Shown here in pieces: positions 48,054-59,187 of a stretch of DNA of 64,000 bases. The stretch spans positions 58,743-122,742 of the forward strand of contig CAJXRF010000003.1 of assembly GCA_913058575.1 (NCBI GenBank). The letters run 5' to 3'. The DNA comes from an uncultured Bermanella sp. Lineage in GTDB: Bacteria; Pseudomonadota; Gammaproteobacteria; Pseudomonadales; Oceanobacteraceae. Every line of letters starts with the position of its first letter. The first letter of the stretch is position 1. Below the pieces are notes generated by a model, which saw only the letters and a list, made by a program, of their open reading frames with translations, was not told where the DNA came from and did no database searches. Both the position numbers and the translations under genes were made by a program.

Positions 48054-49166
48054 ATGATGCCAGGGATGAATAAGGATTACGGGCTTGGCTCGTTAAAAAA
48101 AGTATTTTTTTTGACAGTGCTCGCGTACTTTAGCGTTAGTTTCTCGGCGCTTATCAATGCTGAAACCCGAGTCGTCAACTCTGGATTACCAGACTTGGAC
48201 GCTGCACCCAGCCAATATGCAGGTTTTTCTCGTTTATTAGATGACGAGAGCATTCTTGTTCCTGAAGAACTATTAGATATCAATAAAGACATTAAGCGTA
48301 TCGCTTTCTATCACAATGGCGATCGGCTGCACCGAAAAATCCCCAAGCAAGTTCACCTAATGGTTGAAAATAAACTTTTTGGTAAGTTTATGGGTTTAGG
48401 TCGGTTTGAGGTAATTGATTGCATTGAATGTCGCACCACCCGAGTAAATTTTGAAGATTCACGCATGCACATCAGTCAAAGTGCGCAAAGTAATCAGGAT
48501 TTAAGAGAATTATCAAAAAAAGTAAGGGTGGATGCATTCTTGTTGTGGAGTGCCAGCATGCACGAAAATAAATTTACCGTGAATTTACGAATGGTCAGTT
48601 CGAGAAGTAATGAAATTTTATGGCTAAAAGAATACGTTAAAAAGACAACTCGTCAACAAGAAGAATTGGAGTTTGAGAGTATTGAAATGGAATTTGTAGT
48701 GAGTGCATGGGGATTGGGTGCTGATCGAGGAGGGCTAAACGGCACAGCCGATGCGGAGTTAAGTGGCGTAACTGGTTTTGGTTTAAGGCGTCGAGAATAT
48801 ACCAGTTTAAACAAGGATATCGAATACAGTTTAGGGGTTGAGTATTTTAAAAACTTCTCCTCTACCGACGAGTTCAGTGTGAGCGGTATAAATCTAGAAG
48901 GACGTGTGTTTGTCAATATCGAAGCCATGAAGGACTGGGTAAAAACCAAAGCATACTTGGGTGTGGGTCAAGCTTTTTTTAGTGGAAGCCATGGTTTGAT
49001 GTTGAAGTTTGGGTTGGAATTTCCTTTTGTTACTAATGGTTTTATGGCCTTAGGGGCTGTGTATTTAGTGCCAGAAGAAGTGGAATGGGACAGTGATGCA
49101 AATTACGAGGAGAACTCTGAATTTGGTGGCTCTGGCTTGGATCTAACACTGGGTTATCGGTTTTAG
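48054..49166 (+). CDS. outer-membrane protein with FlgO/CsgG-like periplasmic domain and beta-barrel; first gene of motor-like cluster
   Basis: Protein of 370 residues. A signal peptide ends about residue 36 (FFLTVLAYFSVSFSALINA). Residues about 50-220 form an alpha/beta domain with IKRIAFYHNGDRLHRKIPK, KFMGLGRFEVIDCIECRT (a Cys-x-x-Cys pair near 128-131) and VRVDAFLLWSASM. The pattern resembles FlgO/CsgG-type anticodon-binding-like domains, inferred and not proved. From about 225 on, alternating hydrophobic strands (GFGLRRREYTSL, YSLGVEYFKNF, AYLGVGQAFFS) end in LDLTLGYRF, a terminal Phe typical of an outer-membrane barrel of about eight strands. It is 8 bp before the TPR lipoprotein gene and is the likely outer-membrane anchor of the cluster. 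Confidence 0.6.
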   Translation: MMPGMNKDYGLGSLKKVFFLTVLAYFSVSFSALINAETRVVNSGLPDLDAAPSQYAGFSRLLDDESILVPEELLDINKDIKRIAFYHNGDRLHRKIPKQVHLMVENKLFGKFMGLGRFEVIDCIECRTTRVNFEDSRMHISQSAQSNQDLRELSKKVRVDAFLLWSASMHENKFTVNLRMVSSRSNEILWLKEYVKKTTRQQEELEFESIEMEFVVSAWGLGADRGGLNGTADAELSGVTGFGLRRREYTSLNKDIEYSLGVEYFKNFSSTDEFSVSGINLEGRVFVNIEAMKDWVKTKAYLGVGQAFFSGSHGLMLKFGLEFPFVTNGFMALGAVYLVPEEVEWDSDANYEENSEFGGSGLDLTLGYRF

Positions 49167-49174
49167 GTGATGTT

Positions 49175-49828
49175 ATGAAAATTTTAGGCGCAGTTTTAGT
49201 GATATTGTTAAATGCTTGCTCTCTTGGCCAGTTTGAAATGGAGCAAGACCCTTTTGCAAAACAATTACCAGGAACCACCCATAGGACAGATCTAGAAAAG
49301 GAAGCTGATTACGCCAAAAAAAATCATGGCATAGTAAATATACATCGCCATGGTCCTGGCTATGATGTGATGCTGATGCTAAATGCAGGTGAAAGTGACA
49401 TTATTTTCAGTATGGATATGCCTCAAGGTGGCGAGACCTTTATGCCTGAAATAAGTGATCAAGCAAGAATACAATCTAGGCTTGATGCTGAGGAAGAGAA
49501 AAGCATAGAAAAAGTGGATAAAGATGGCAATAGAATTAAGGAGGAAGACGAATTCTTTAATAAAAAGGCCCTAAGTTTATTTTCTGAAGCCACGAAACAT
49601 ATTTTAAGTGCGCAAGCTTTATTTTATCGAAAATCTTATTGGAAGGCCCTTGAAGAAACTAATATGGCCATGTCCTTAGTGCCATCGTCAGCCCAAGCTT
49701 ATGCTTTAAAGGGCAGTATATATTATAAAATGGGTCGTAAGAGAGATGCGAAAGTTTCCTGGAAAAAAGCCTATAAGCTCGACCCGTCACTAACGGAAGT
49801 TAAAGAAAGTTTAAAGCTTGTTAACTAG
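49175..49828 (+). CDS. TPR-containing outer-membrane lipoprotein of motor-like cluster
   Basis: Lipoprotein of 217 residues with lipobox LNAC (Cys15) and Ser at +2, favouring the outer membrane. After a linker, residues about 50-80 hold a small beta segment (GIVNIHRHGPGYDVMLML). A charged helix with DKDGNRIKEEDE follows. The C-terminal 75 residues are TPR-like (YRKSYWKALEETNMAMSLVPSSAQAYALKGSIYYKMGR is split into two helix pairs). TPR lipoproteins commonly assemble or stabilise secretins and motor rings. It lies directly before the FliF-FliG-like gene. Confidence 0.7.
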   Translation: MKILGAVLVILLNACSLGQFEMEQDPFAKQLPGTTHRTDLEKEADYAKKNHGIVNIHRHGPGYDVMLMLNAGESDIIFSMDMPQGGETFMPEISDQARIQSRLDAEEEKSIEKVDKDGNRIKEEDEFFNKKALSLFSEATKHILSAQALFYRKSYWKALEETNMAMSLVPSSAQAYALKGSIYYKMGRKRDAKVSWKKAYKLDPSLTEVKESLKLVN

Positions 49829-49838
49829 GTGTAAGTAT

Positions 49839-51755
49839 ATGTTGAGCCGCCTTTTATTCTCTTTTTTAATAATGGCATTAATATTCTCTTGTAGAGTGTT
49901 TTCTGCCGACACCATAGAAGTGGTGACTAAAAAGGATGACTTAGAAGAAATTCAATTGAAATCGCAATTGGAAGACCGATTGGCTCGAGATATTCAGGCT
50001 TATTTGGGCAGTAATCGCTTTATCATTAATGTAGATGTCACGCTTCAAAAAGTAAGGCAGGTAATTAAACAAGACATACCAAGTAATAAGCAGCCTCAAA
50101 ATTATCGAGATAACTCTAATTATCCCAGAATTAATTTTCCAAAATCTAAGGCCGCTGAAGAGGCAGAGCCTGAACCTAACTTACCTGGTTTATTATATGT
50201 GGAAGTACCAGCGGACAAAGAAAAAGACGCTGAACTCGCCTTCATGAAGGAACAAATACAGCGCCTGCAAAATCAACAGTCTCAACCTCAATGGAATGGC
50301 GACAAAAATGGAAGGGAAAAGCCCAGTCAAACTGAAAAAACTGTGGGAGTTTTCAATAAGATCATTAAGTTAAGAATAAACTTAATTGTGGAGGAAAGTA
50401 TCAGTCAGGAGAAAGAGAATTTTTTACGAAATCTGATCTATCAAAAGGCTGCGTTAAATGATTTAAGAGGGGATGAGCTAAAAATAATGCGTACAGAGTT
50501 TTCAGCCTTGCCTGTAAGTATGTTAAGGGAAAATTCAGTAGAAATTGGTCAAACCTGGATGGATGAAAACTTTAGTGCGTTAGTGTTGGGTTTGCTGTCT
50601 TTTTTAGCGCTTTTATTGTTAATGTTGATCGTTATGTCCATGCGTAAGAAACCAGAGAGCGAGAAAAATAATTTAGTTGAAAAAACTCATGATTTAAAAG
50701 AAAACGTACCCAATGTATTGCCTGTGGAGAACGAGCAAGTAAATGAAAAGTATCAAATGCAGAAAACCCGCCAAGAAATTATTTCTTTAGGTTTAGGCCA
50801 GCCCCAGCATGTTCAATATGTGATGGATCAACTGAGTTCACAACAAGAAAAAATACCCATGGTAGCTTCTTTGTACAAGGTGCTGGGGCGCAGTTTATTT
50901 CGTTCAATTTTTCCTAATGTGGACCAGCTTAAACTTCAGAGTATTATGGCGCACTTGGCGGACCAGCCTCCAGAGGAAGAGCAGCAACATAGGGACGTGC
51001 AAGACTTTTATTTAATGCTGCAGCAAAGAGTGCAAAACACAGAAATCAAAAAAGCTCACCCCTTCGAATTTTTAAATAGTTTAAATGACTCACAAGTATT
51101 GTATTTAATTCAACATGAAGATGTGCGTATTCAGGCATTAGTTGTGAGCCAATTAGATGCGGATCAAGGTGCGCGAGTATTAAATAGAGTGCCCAGTCAA
51201 ACTCAAGCACAGGTGATTAGTGAGTTAGGTCAATTTGAAACCTTTCCCATGGATACCTTTCAAGATGTGGCTGACCGCTTAGCCAAAAGTGCTCAGCAAG
51301 TTCCCAGCTTTGAAAATGTTAATGCTGACGGCTTGGGAATGCTCATTAATATGCTAGATAGCATGAGTTCATCTGAAGAAGCGAAAGTATTAAAACGCTT
51401 AAAGCAAGATAAGCCCGATAGCTTTTACCGGTTGCGCCAACAATATTTTACGTTTTCAGATGTCAGTAAAACGCCTCGTCAGATATTAAGTAACGCTTTA
51501 AGAGAAGTGGAACGCAGCTTTATTGGTCGGGCCTTATGCAATACGCCAGATGAATTTAAGGTACATGTACTCACATCTCTAACCCCTAAGCTAAAAGCCA
51601 TGGTAAGAGAAGATTTAAAGCGTAATGAGGGCCGAGTGGCGGTTAAAGAAATCGATCAAGGGCGCCGTGCGATTGTTCAAAAACTAAGAGAATATATAAG
51701 CACTGGAAAATTCACCATGGCTGACTTACAACAAAATAAACGAGTTCAATCGTAA
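49839..51755 (+). CDS. FliF-like periplasmic/membrane domain fused to FliG middle and C-terminal domains
   Basis: Protein of 638 residues (ATG 49839 with AGGTG upstream; the frame opens at TTG 49818). A signal peptide ends about 23. Residues 37-72 (QLEDRLARDIQAYLGSNRF) and 174-225 (INLIVEESISQEKENF ... RGDELKIMRTEF) resemble the two halves of the FliF third ring-building domain, split by an acidic helical insert (75-170). One span lies at about 247-268, followed by a charged linker. Residues about 408-480 match the FliG middle domain (LIQHEDVRIQALVVSQLD, the EHPQ-motif region). Residues 525-632 match FliG-C, the torque domain (FTFSDV, LREVERSFIGRAL, MVREDLKRNEGRVAVKE). FliF and FliG are separate in flagella. 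Its stop overlaps the motA-like start. Confidence 0.8.
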   Translation: MLSRLLFSFLIMALIFSCRVFSADTIEVVTKKDDLEEIQLKSQLEDRLARDIQAYLGSNRFIINVDVTLQKVRQVIKQDIPSNKQPQNYRDNSNYPRINFPKSKAAEEAEPEPNLPGLLYVEVPADKEKDAELAFMKEQIQRLQNQQSQPQWNGDKNGREKPSQTEKTVGVFNKIIKLRINLIVEESISQEKENFLRNLIYQKAALNDLRGDELKIMRTEFSALPVSMLRENSVEIGQTWMDENFSALVLGLLSFLALLLLMLIVMSMRKKPESEKNNLVEKTHDLKENVPNVLPVENEQVNEKYQMQKTRQEIISLGLGQPQHVQYVMDQLSSQQEKIPMVASLYKVLGRSLFRSIFPNVDQLKLQSIMAHLADQPPEEEQQHRDVQDFYLMLQQRVQNTEIKKAHPFEFLNSLNDSQVLYLIQHEDVRIQALVVSQLDADQGARVLNRVPSQTQAQVISELGQFETFPMDTFQDVADRLAKSAQQVPSFENVNADGLGMLINMLDSMSSSEEAKVLKRLKQDKPDSFYRLRQQYFTFSDVSKTPRQILSNALREVERSFIGRALCNTPDEFKVHVLTSLTPKLKAMVREDLKRNEGRVAVKEIDQGRRAIVQKLREYISTGKFTMADLQQNKRVQS

Positions 51756-52552
51756 TGATAAGTTTTAGTACGCTGATTGGTATTACGGCAGGTGTTGGTT
51801 TATTTGTTGCCGCCGTGATCACCAGTACTGACAATTACATGATGTTTGTCAGTGTGGCCAGCGGGATGATGGTGGTGGGCAGTACTTTTGCAGCATCACT
51901 CATCAGCTTTAGTTTTATGGAGGTCAGTCACGCGATAAAGGCCATGTTTCAAACGATTCTGGCCGGTAATACTAGCCAAGGGCATTTGTCTGACTTGGTG
52001 AAACGCTTTATGGAGCTTAGTAATATTTATCGCGATGGTGGGATTACTGCGTTAGAAGACTGCCAAACCAAGGCCGAGAAGAAAGACCCATTAATGGCAT
52101 TGGGTATTGAATTGATGGGGTCTGGGTATAAGCAAGGGGATATTCGCGTCATTATGGGGGATGCCATGGACAGTCATTGGCAGCGCCAAAGCTTAGAGGG
52201 GAAAATATTAAATACCATGGGCGTGTATGCCCCTGGGTTTGGCATGGTCGGTACCATAGTGGGCCTAATTATTATGCTGGACAACATGGGGGGGGACATG
52301 GCTAACCTGGGCAAGGGTTTAGCGTTAGCTTTAATTACCACCCTTTATGGCGTGTTGTTGGCTAACTTGCTTTTTAAGCCCACTGCCGCACAGGTTACCG
52401 AGAAGCAAGAACAAGAATATTTTCGCCATGAGCTGATAACGGATGGCTTTGTCATGTTGGCTGAGAAAAAAGATTCTTTGCTTATTCAAGACCGCCTTAA
52501 TGCTTATATTAAGCCCAGTAAGCGCTATCAACCTGCTGACGCTGGAGACTGA
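51755..52552 (+). CDS. MotA-like stator subunit of motor-like cluster
   Basis: Proton- or sodium-channel stator protein of 265 residues with four spans (about 5-22, 30-50, 158-178, 188-208). It contains RDGGITALEDC, matching the cytoplasmic Arg/Glu pair used to touch FliG, and YAPGFGMVGTIVGLIIML, the conserved third-span segment of MotA/PomA with its proline. The ATG overlaps the upstream stop (TAATG), so it is translated coupled to the FliG-like gene. Direct pairing with a FliG-like protein suggests a dedicated stator rather than a spare flagellar one. Confidence 0.88.
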   Translation: MISFSTLIGITAGVGLFVAAVITSTDNYMMFVSVASGMMVVGSTFAASLISFSFMEVSHAIKAMFQTILAGNTSQGHLSDLVKRFMELSNIYRDGGITALEDCQTKAEKKDPLMALGIELMGSGYKQGDIRVIMGDAMDSHWQRQSLEGKILNTMGVYAPGFGMVGTIVGLIIMLDNMGGDMANLGKGLALALITTLYGVLLANLLFKPTAAQVTEKQEQEYFRHELITDGFVMLAEKKDSLLIQDRLNAYIKPSKRYQPADAGD

Positions 52553-52572
52553 TATGTCTTTGGTCTTACTCA

Positions 52573-53253
52573 ATGAGCAATAAAACCGGTAAGCGTGGCC
52601 TAAGACGTCGCCGTCAAACCTTTGATGCTGATGGCGAAGGCTGGATTGTCACCTATGCCGATGCCATTACCTTGCTGTTGGCTTTTTTTGTGATGATTTT
52701 ATCTGTGTCTGATCTGAATCAGGGCAAAGTCGAGGCGTTATCAGAGGGCTTGGCTGATGCCATATCTAACAGAAAGCCCGTTACCCCTTTTACCGACATT
52801 AAAAAAGAACTGGACGAAATCATCTCAGAGCATGATATGGGAGAGAACGTCAGTGTGAATATTGATTCTAAAGGGGTGAAAGTAGAGTTTTCCAATTTCT
52901 CTCTTTATGACTCGGGCAGCGCTGCTATAAAAGCGGAAGCATTACCCATGCTAAATGAAGTCAGCAAGGTCATTGCCACCACCACTCATGAAACACACCT
53001 AGTTGAAATAGAGGGCCATACCGATGATGTGCCCATTCGCAGTGCGCGTTTTCCATCCAATTGGGAGCTTAGTTCTTCTCGGGCCAGCAATGTGGTGAAG
53101 TATCTTCTGGGTAAGGGCATTAATAAAGAGCGGCTTAAAGCCTCTGGTTATGCTGACTCTAGGCCTAAGAGTGCTCTGGCAGAGGGCGAGAGCATGAGTG
53201 ATAAAAAGCGAGCAGCTAACCGGCGGGTGGTTATTTATGTTCGCCGATACTAA
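52573..53253 (+). CDS. MotB-like stator subunit with OmpA-type peptidoglycan-binding domain
   Basis: Protein of 226 residues. A basic N-terminus (GKRGLRRRRQTF) precedes one span (about 25-43, WIVTYADAITLLLAFFVMI) whose Asp30 is the ion-binding residue of MotB. The C-terminal OmpA domain has FSNFSLYDSGSAAIK, EIEGHTDDVPI and SNWELSSSRASNVVKYLL, binding peptidoglycan. The ATG has no near ribosome site. A GGAG six bases before a 9-codon ORF (52554-52583) that overlaps the start may couple translation to the upstream gene. It closes the cluster; pyrG begins 161 bp later. Confidence 0.9.
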   Translation: MSNKTGKRGLRRRRQTFDADGEGWIVTYADAITLLLAFFVMILSVSDLNQGKVEALSEGLADAISNRKPVTPFTDIKKELDEIISEHDMGENVSVNIDSKGVKVEFSNFSLYDSGSAAIKAEALPMLNEVSKVIATTTHETHLVEIEGHTDDVPIRSARFPSNWELSSSRASNVVKYLLGKGINKERLKASGYADSRPKSALAEGESMSDKKRAANRRVVIYVRRY

Positions 53254-53357
53254 ATTTTAATTGTTTAAAATTTAAGCTAATCTTGGTGGGAGCGAAGTAG
53301 GTTATTTTTTGAGTCTTGCACCATTTTGGAAAAGACTTTGTCAGATGCTTCTGGTAA

Positions 53358-55046
<1,689 letters not shown>

Positions 55047-55074
55047 ACAAAATTCGAACAAATTATCTTATTAA

Positions 55075-56406
<1,332 letters not shown>

Positions 56407-56446
56407 CAGGATCTTTTAGTGCGCTTTAAAGCACACACGTAAATAA

Positions 56447-56473
56447 CAAAAGGGAAACATGGTTTCCCTTTTG
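56447..56473 (+). terminator. terminator of eno
   Basis: CAAAAGGGAAAC (56447-56458) pairs with GTTTCCCTTTTG (56462-56473), a 12-bp stem with a 3-base gap and a T-rich tail. It separates pyrG-eno from ftsB. Confidence 0.8.
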
Positions 56474-56577
56474 TTTGTTTGCTCAAATAAAAATAGGGTA
56501 TACCCCTAGTATTTACACTATAACCGTTTACTAAGCAGGATTAACGGCTTGTTTGGTAAGAGTGAATAATAATAAAA

Positions 56578-56904
56578 ATGTCTGGCAAAGCCTTCAATAA
56601 AACCCTATTTAAACAGCATGCTTGGAAGCCTTTAGCCTTGGTTATCTTTGGGTGGTTGATGTATCAGTTATGGTTTGATGAAACGGGTGTCTTGGCTAAT
56701 TTGTCTATGCGTGAGCAAATAGAAAATCAAAGAGAAATCAATATTGCCAAGCAAGCTCGTAATCAAGTGTTGCTTGAAGAGGTGCGAGCGTTAAAGTCAG
56801 GAATGGGCAGTATTGAATCAAAAGCTCGAAAAGAACTGGGCATGCTTAAGCAAGACGAAACCTATTTCATTATTGTTGAAAAACAAAAAGGATCAAAGGA
56901 ATGA
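56578..56904 (+). CDS. ftsB: cell division protein FtsB
   Basis: Bitopic divisome protein that joins FtsL and FtsQ. Length 108, slightly longer than E. coli FtsB at the N-terminus. One span lies at about 18-34 (PLALVIFGWLMYQLWF), followed by a coiled coil (REQIENQREINIAKQ...LLEEVRALK), and the family ending ESKARKELGMLKQDETYFII. Its stop overlaps the ispD start (ATGA). Confidence 0.95.
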   Translation: MSGKAFNKTLFKQHAWKPLALVIFGWLMYQLWFDETGVLANLSMREQIENQREINIAKQARNQVLLEEVRALKSGMGSIESKARKELGMLKQDETYFIIVEKQKGSKE

Positions 56905-57611
56905 GTCAGTTATTATACGCTGTCGTTCCGGCTGCTGGTGTGGGTGCTCGAATGAAAGCAGACCGCCCAAAGCAGTACCTATTACTAGAAGGGAAGACGG
57001 TTCTAGAGCATACCGTTAACAAGCTACTCGAATTCACAGAAATTGAAGAGATTGTGTTACCGGTTAGTCCACTTGATGGCTACATTTCTGATTTAGCCAT
57101 TCATTCTCATCGTAAAGTGACATTATGCGAAGGGGGAGAAGAGCGCTTTCATTCTGTCTTAAATGGCTTACAAACGTTACTGGATAAAGGCGCTAGCCCA
57201 GATGCTTGGGTAATGGTGCATGATGTCGCACGCCCCTGTATACGCTTGGAGGACCTTAAAAACTTATATAAAAATGCCAGCGAGAGTGGCGTTGTTTTAG
57301 GCTTGCAAGTACGTGACACCATGAAACGCACACAGGAAAATGCTCTAGTAGCCAATACCGTTGATCGAACAAATTTATGGCATGCTCAAACTCCTCAATT
57401 GGCTCCGCTGGGCACCTTGTATGACGCCATAACCCAATCTGTAACTGATGGCATTGCTATTACCGATGAAGCATCAGCGTTAGAGCACTGCGGTATTATG
57501 CCTAGAATGATAGCAGGGCACCCAAGCAACATTAAAATTACTCAGCCTGAAGATTTAGAGATGGCCAGAGCATTTTTTCGGTTGAACGAATCCAAGAATC
57601 ATCAAGAGTAA
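56901..57611 (+). CDS. ispD: 2-C-methyl-D-erythritol 4-phosphate cytidylyltransferase
   Basis: Third enzyme of the MEP isoprenoid pathway, using CTP. Length 236. The CTP-binding N-terminus is VVPAAGVGARMKADRPKQYL, with MVHDVARPCI near 106 and HAQTPQL near 160. It overlaps ftsB by four bases and lies 6 bp before ispF, the usual gammaproteobacterial order. Confidence 0.98.
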   Translation: MSQLLYAVVPAAGVGARMKADRPKQYLLLEGKTVLEHTVNKLLEFTEIEEIVLPVSPLDGYISDLAIHSHRKVTLCEGGEERFHSVLNGLQTLLDKGASPDAWVMVHDVARPCIRLEDLKNLYKNASESGVVLGLQVRDTMKRTQENALVANTVDRTNLWHAQTPQLAPLGTLYDAITQSVTDGIAITDEASALEHCGIMPRMIAGHPSNIKITQPEDLEMARAFFRLNESKNHQE

Positions 57612-57617
57612 TTAGAA

Positions 57618-58118
57618 ATGCCTTATCGTATCGGCCACGGATTTGATGTTCATAAGTTTTCAGAAAAGAAACCACAAGCAAGTGTCATCATTTGTGGAGT
57701 TCATATTCCCTATGAAAGCGAGTTACTGGCCCACAGTGATGGCGATGTAGCGTTGCATGCGTTATGTGATGCCTTACTGGGTGCTGCAGCACTGGGCGAC
57801 ATTGGCCATCACTTCCCTGATACAGACCCAGCTTTTGCCGGGGCTGATAGTCGTGATTTATTACGCCAAGTGATGAAAAGTATTACAGACCAAGATTACA
57901 AAGTGGTTAACGTTGACCTGACTATAATGGCACAAGCACCAAAAATGGCGCCGCATATTGAAGCCATGCGCGAAAATATTTGCCAAGATTTAAACGTGAC
58001 GCTAAGCCAGGTTAACGTTAAGGCAACCACCACAGAAAAATTAGGCTTTGTGGGGCGTAAAGAAGGCATAGCCGTAGAAGCGGTTGCCATGCTAAAGCAC
58101 ATTGGAAGCATTGATTAA
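57618..58118 (+). CDS. ispF: 2-C-methyl-D-erythritol 2,4-cyclodiphosphate synthase
   Basis: Fifth step of the MEP pathway. Length 166. Metal ligands are Asp10, His12 (GHGFDVH) and His47 ([10 protein letters not shown]). [12 protein letters not shown] and [13 protein letters not shown] are family motifs. Three base pairs separate it from truD. Confidence 0.98.
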   Translation: MPYRIGHGFDVHKFSEKKPQASVIICGVHIPYESELLAHSDGDVALHALCDALLGAAALGDIGHHFPDTDPAFAGADSRDLLRQVMKSITDQDYKVVNVDLTIMAQAPKMAPHIEAMRENICQDLNVTLSQVNVKATTTEKLGFVGRKEGIAVEAVAMLKHIGSID

Positions 58119-58121
58119 TAT

Positions 58122-59186
58122 ATGACAACATTTAACAACCAATGGCCAAAAGCCTACCCTGATCTTGCGGTGAGTGGTCAATTTCGTGTGCAGGATGAAG
58201 ATTTCCAAGTAACCGAATTAACCAATCGTGTGCTTAAAAAAGAAGGACCGCATTTATTCTTATTTGTAGAAAAAAAAGGCGCCAACACCCATTGGTTAGC
58301 CCGTAAAATTGCTAACCACGCACATCTAGATTTAAAAGATGTGGGCTATGCCGGCTTAAAAGACAGGCATGGTGTTACCCGTCAGTGGTTTAGTTTACCT
58401 GTGAAAGAAAAGGCGGTGGATCTATCTCATTTATTTGCAAAAGATGAATTTACGTTATTAAGCCAAGGTTATTACGGCGTTAAATTAAAACGCGGTGCCT
58501 TAGGTGGAAACAGTTTTCGATTGGTTATTCGAAATATCGAAGGGGATAAGCAAAAACTAGAACAACGCCTTGAGTTAATTAGACAAAGAGGCGTGCCCAA
58601 TTACTTTGGCCCGCAACGTTTTGGTAATCATTTCGAAAACCTTAACCAAGCTCAAAATATGTTCGAGCATGGTAAGCGCCCTCGCAATAAACAAAAAGGT
58701 TCCATGTATGTTTCTGCGGCCCGTTCGTATTTGTTTAATGAAATGCTGGCAAAGCGAGTTAATCTTTTAAGTTGGGATACTCCAATGGCAGGTGAGGTAT
58801 TTGGCTTTGCCGGTAGCCTCAGGGGCTTTAGCCAAGAAAATACACCTGAAGAAAATAAGCGCTGGCGCGAAAATAAAATTCATCCTACCTGTGCCCTTTG
58901 GGGTAAAAATGAGTCTTTATCTATCTCGCAATTGAAAGACATAGAAGATTCAGTGGCTGATGAGAATGAAGTCTTCAGTGAAGGCTTAGTCAGTAAAGGC
59001 TTAAAACAAGAAAGACGAGCCAGTCGTATGTTGATCCCTGATTTATTTTGGATGTGGCAAGGGGATGATTTAGTGTTACGTTTCTCGTTGGCATCAGGCT
59101 ACTTTGCAACATCCTTGCTTAGGGAATTGGGCGACATTCAAGAATATTCTAGAGAGTACCCAATTGAAGAGCCCTCAGGAGAATAA
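58122..59186 (+). CDS. truD: tRNA pseudouridine(13) synthase TruD
   Basis: Makes pseudouridine at position 13 of tRNA(Glu) and others. Length 354. The catalytic Asp81 lies in GYAGLKDRHGVTRQWFS; RGVPNYFGPQRFG is the second signature. It is followed by surE after 1 bp. Confidence 0.97.
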   Translation: MTTFNNQWPKAYPDLAVSGQFRVQDEDFQVTELTNRVLKKEGPHLFLFVEKKGANTHWLARKIANHAHLDLKDVGYAGLKDRHGVTRQWFSLPVKEKAVDLSHLFAKDEFTLLSQGYYGVKLKRGALGGNSFRLVIRNIEGDKQKLEQRLELIRQRGVPNYFGPQRFGNHFENLNQAQNMFEHGKRPRNKQKGSMYVSAARSYLFNEMLAKRVNLLSWDTPMAGEVFGFAGSLRGFSQENTPEENKRWRENKIHPTCALWGKNESLSISQLKDIEDSVADENEVFSEGLVSKGLKQERRASRMLIPDLFWMWQGDDLVLRFSLASGYFATSLLRELGDIQEYSREYPIEEPSGE

Positions 59187-59187
59187 T

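Noticed and set aside
48054..53253. Zorya-type phage defence locus
   Set aside because: MotA/MotB-like genes are present, but there is no ZorC, ZorD helicase or ZorE nuclease. The FliG-like chimera and outer-membrane proteins point to an envelope motor instead.
48054..53253. Second or lateral flagellar operon
   Set aside because: No rod, hook, filament, export apparatus, FliM or FliN gene is present, and the cluster is closed by pyrG on the right and bounded by a divergent small gene on the left.
59104..59187. Upstream extension of surE inside truD
   Set aside because: The frame is open, but the AGGAG and ATG at 59188 and the family N-terminus (MELLLSNDDG) fix the start there.
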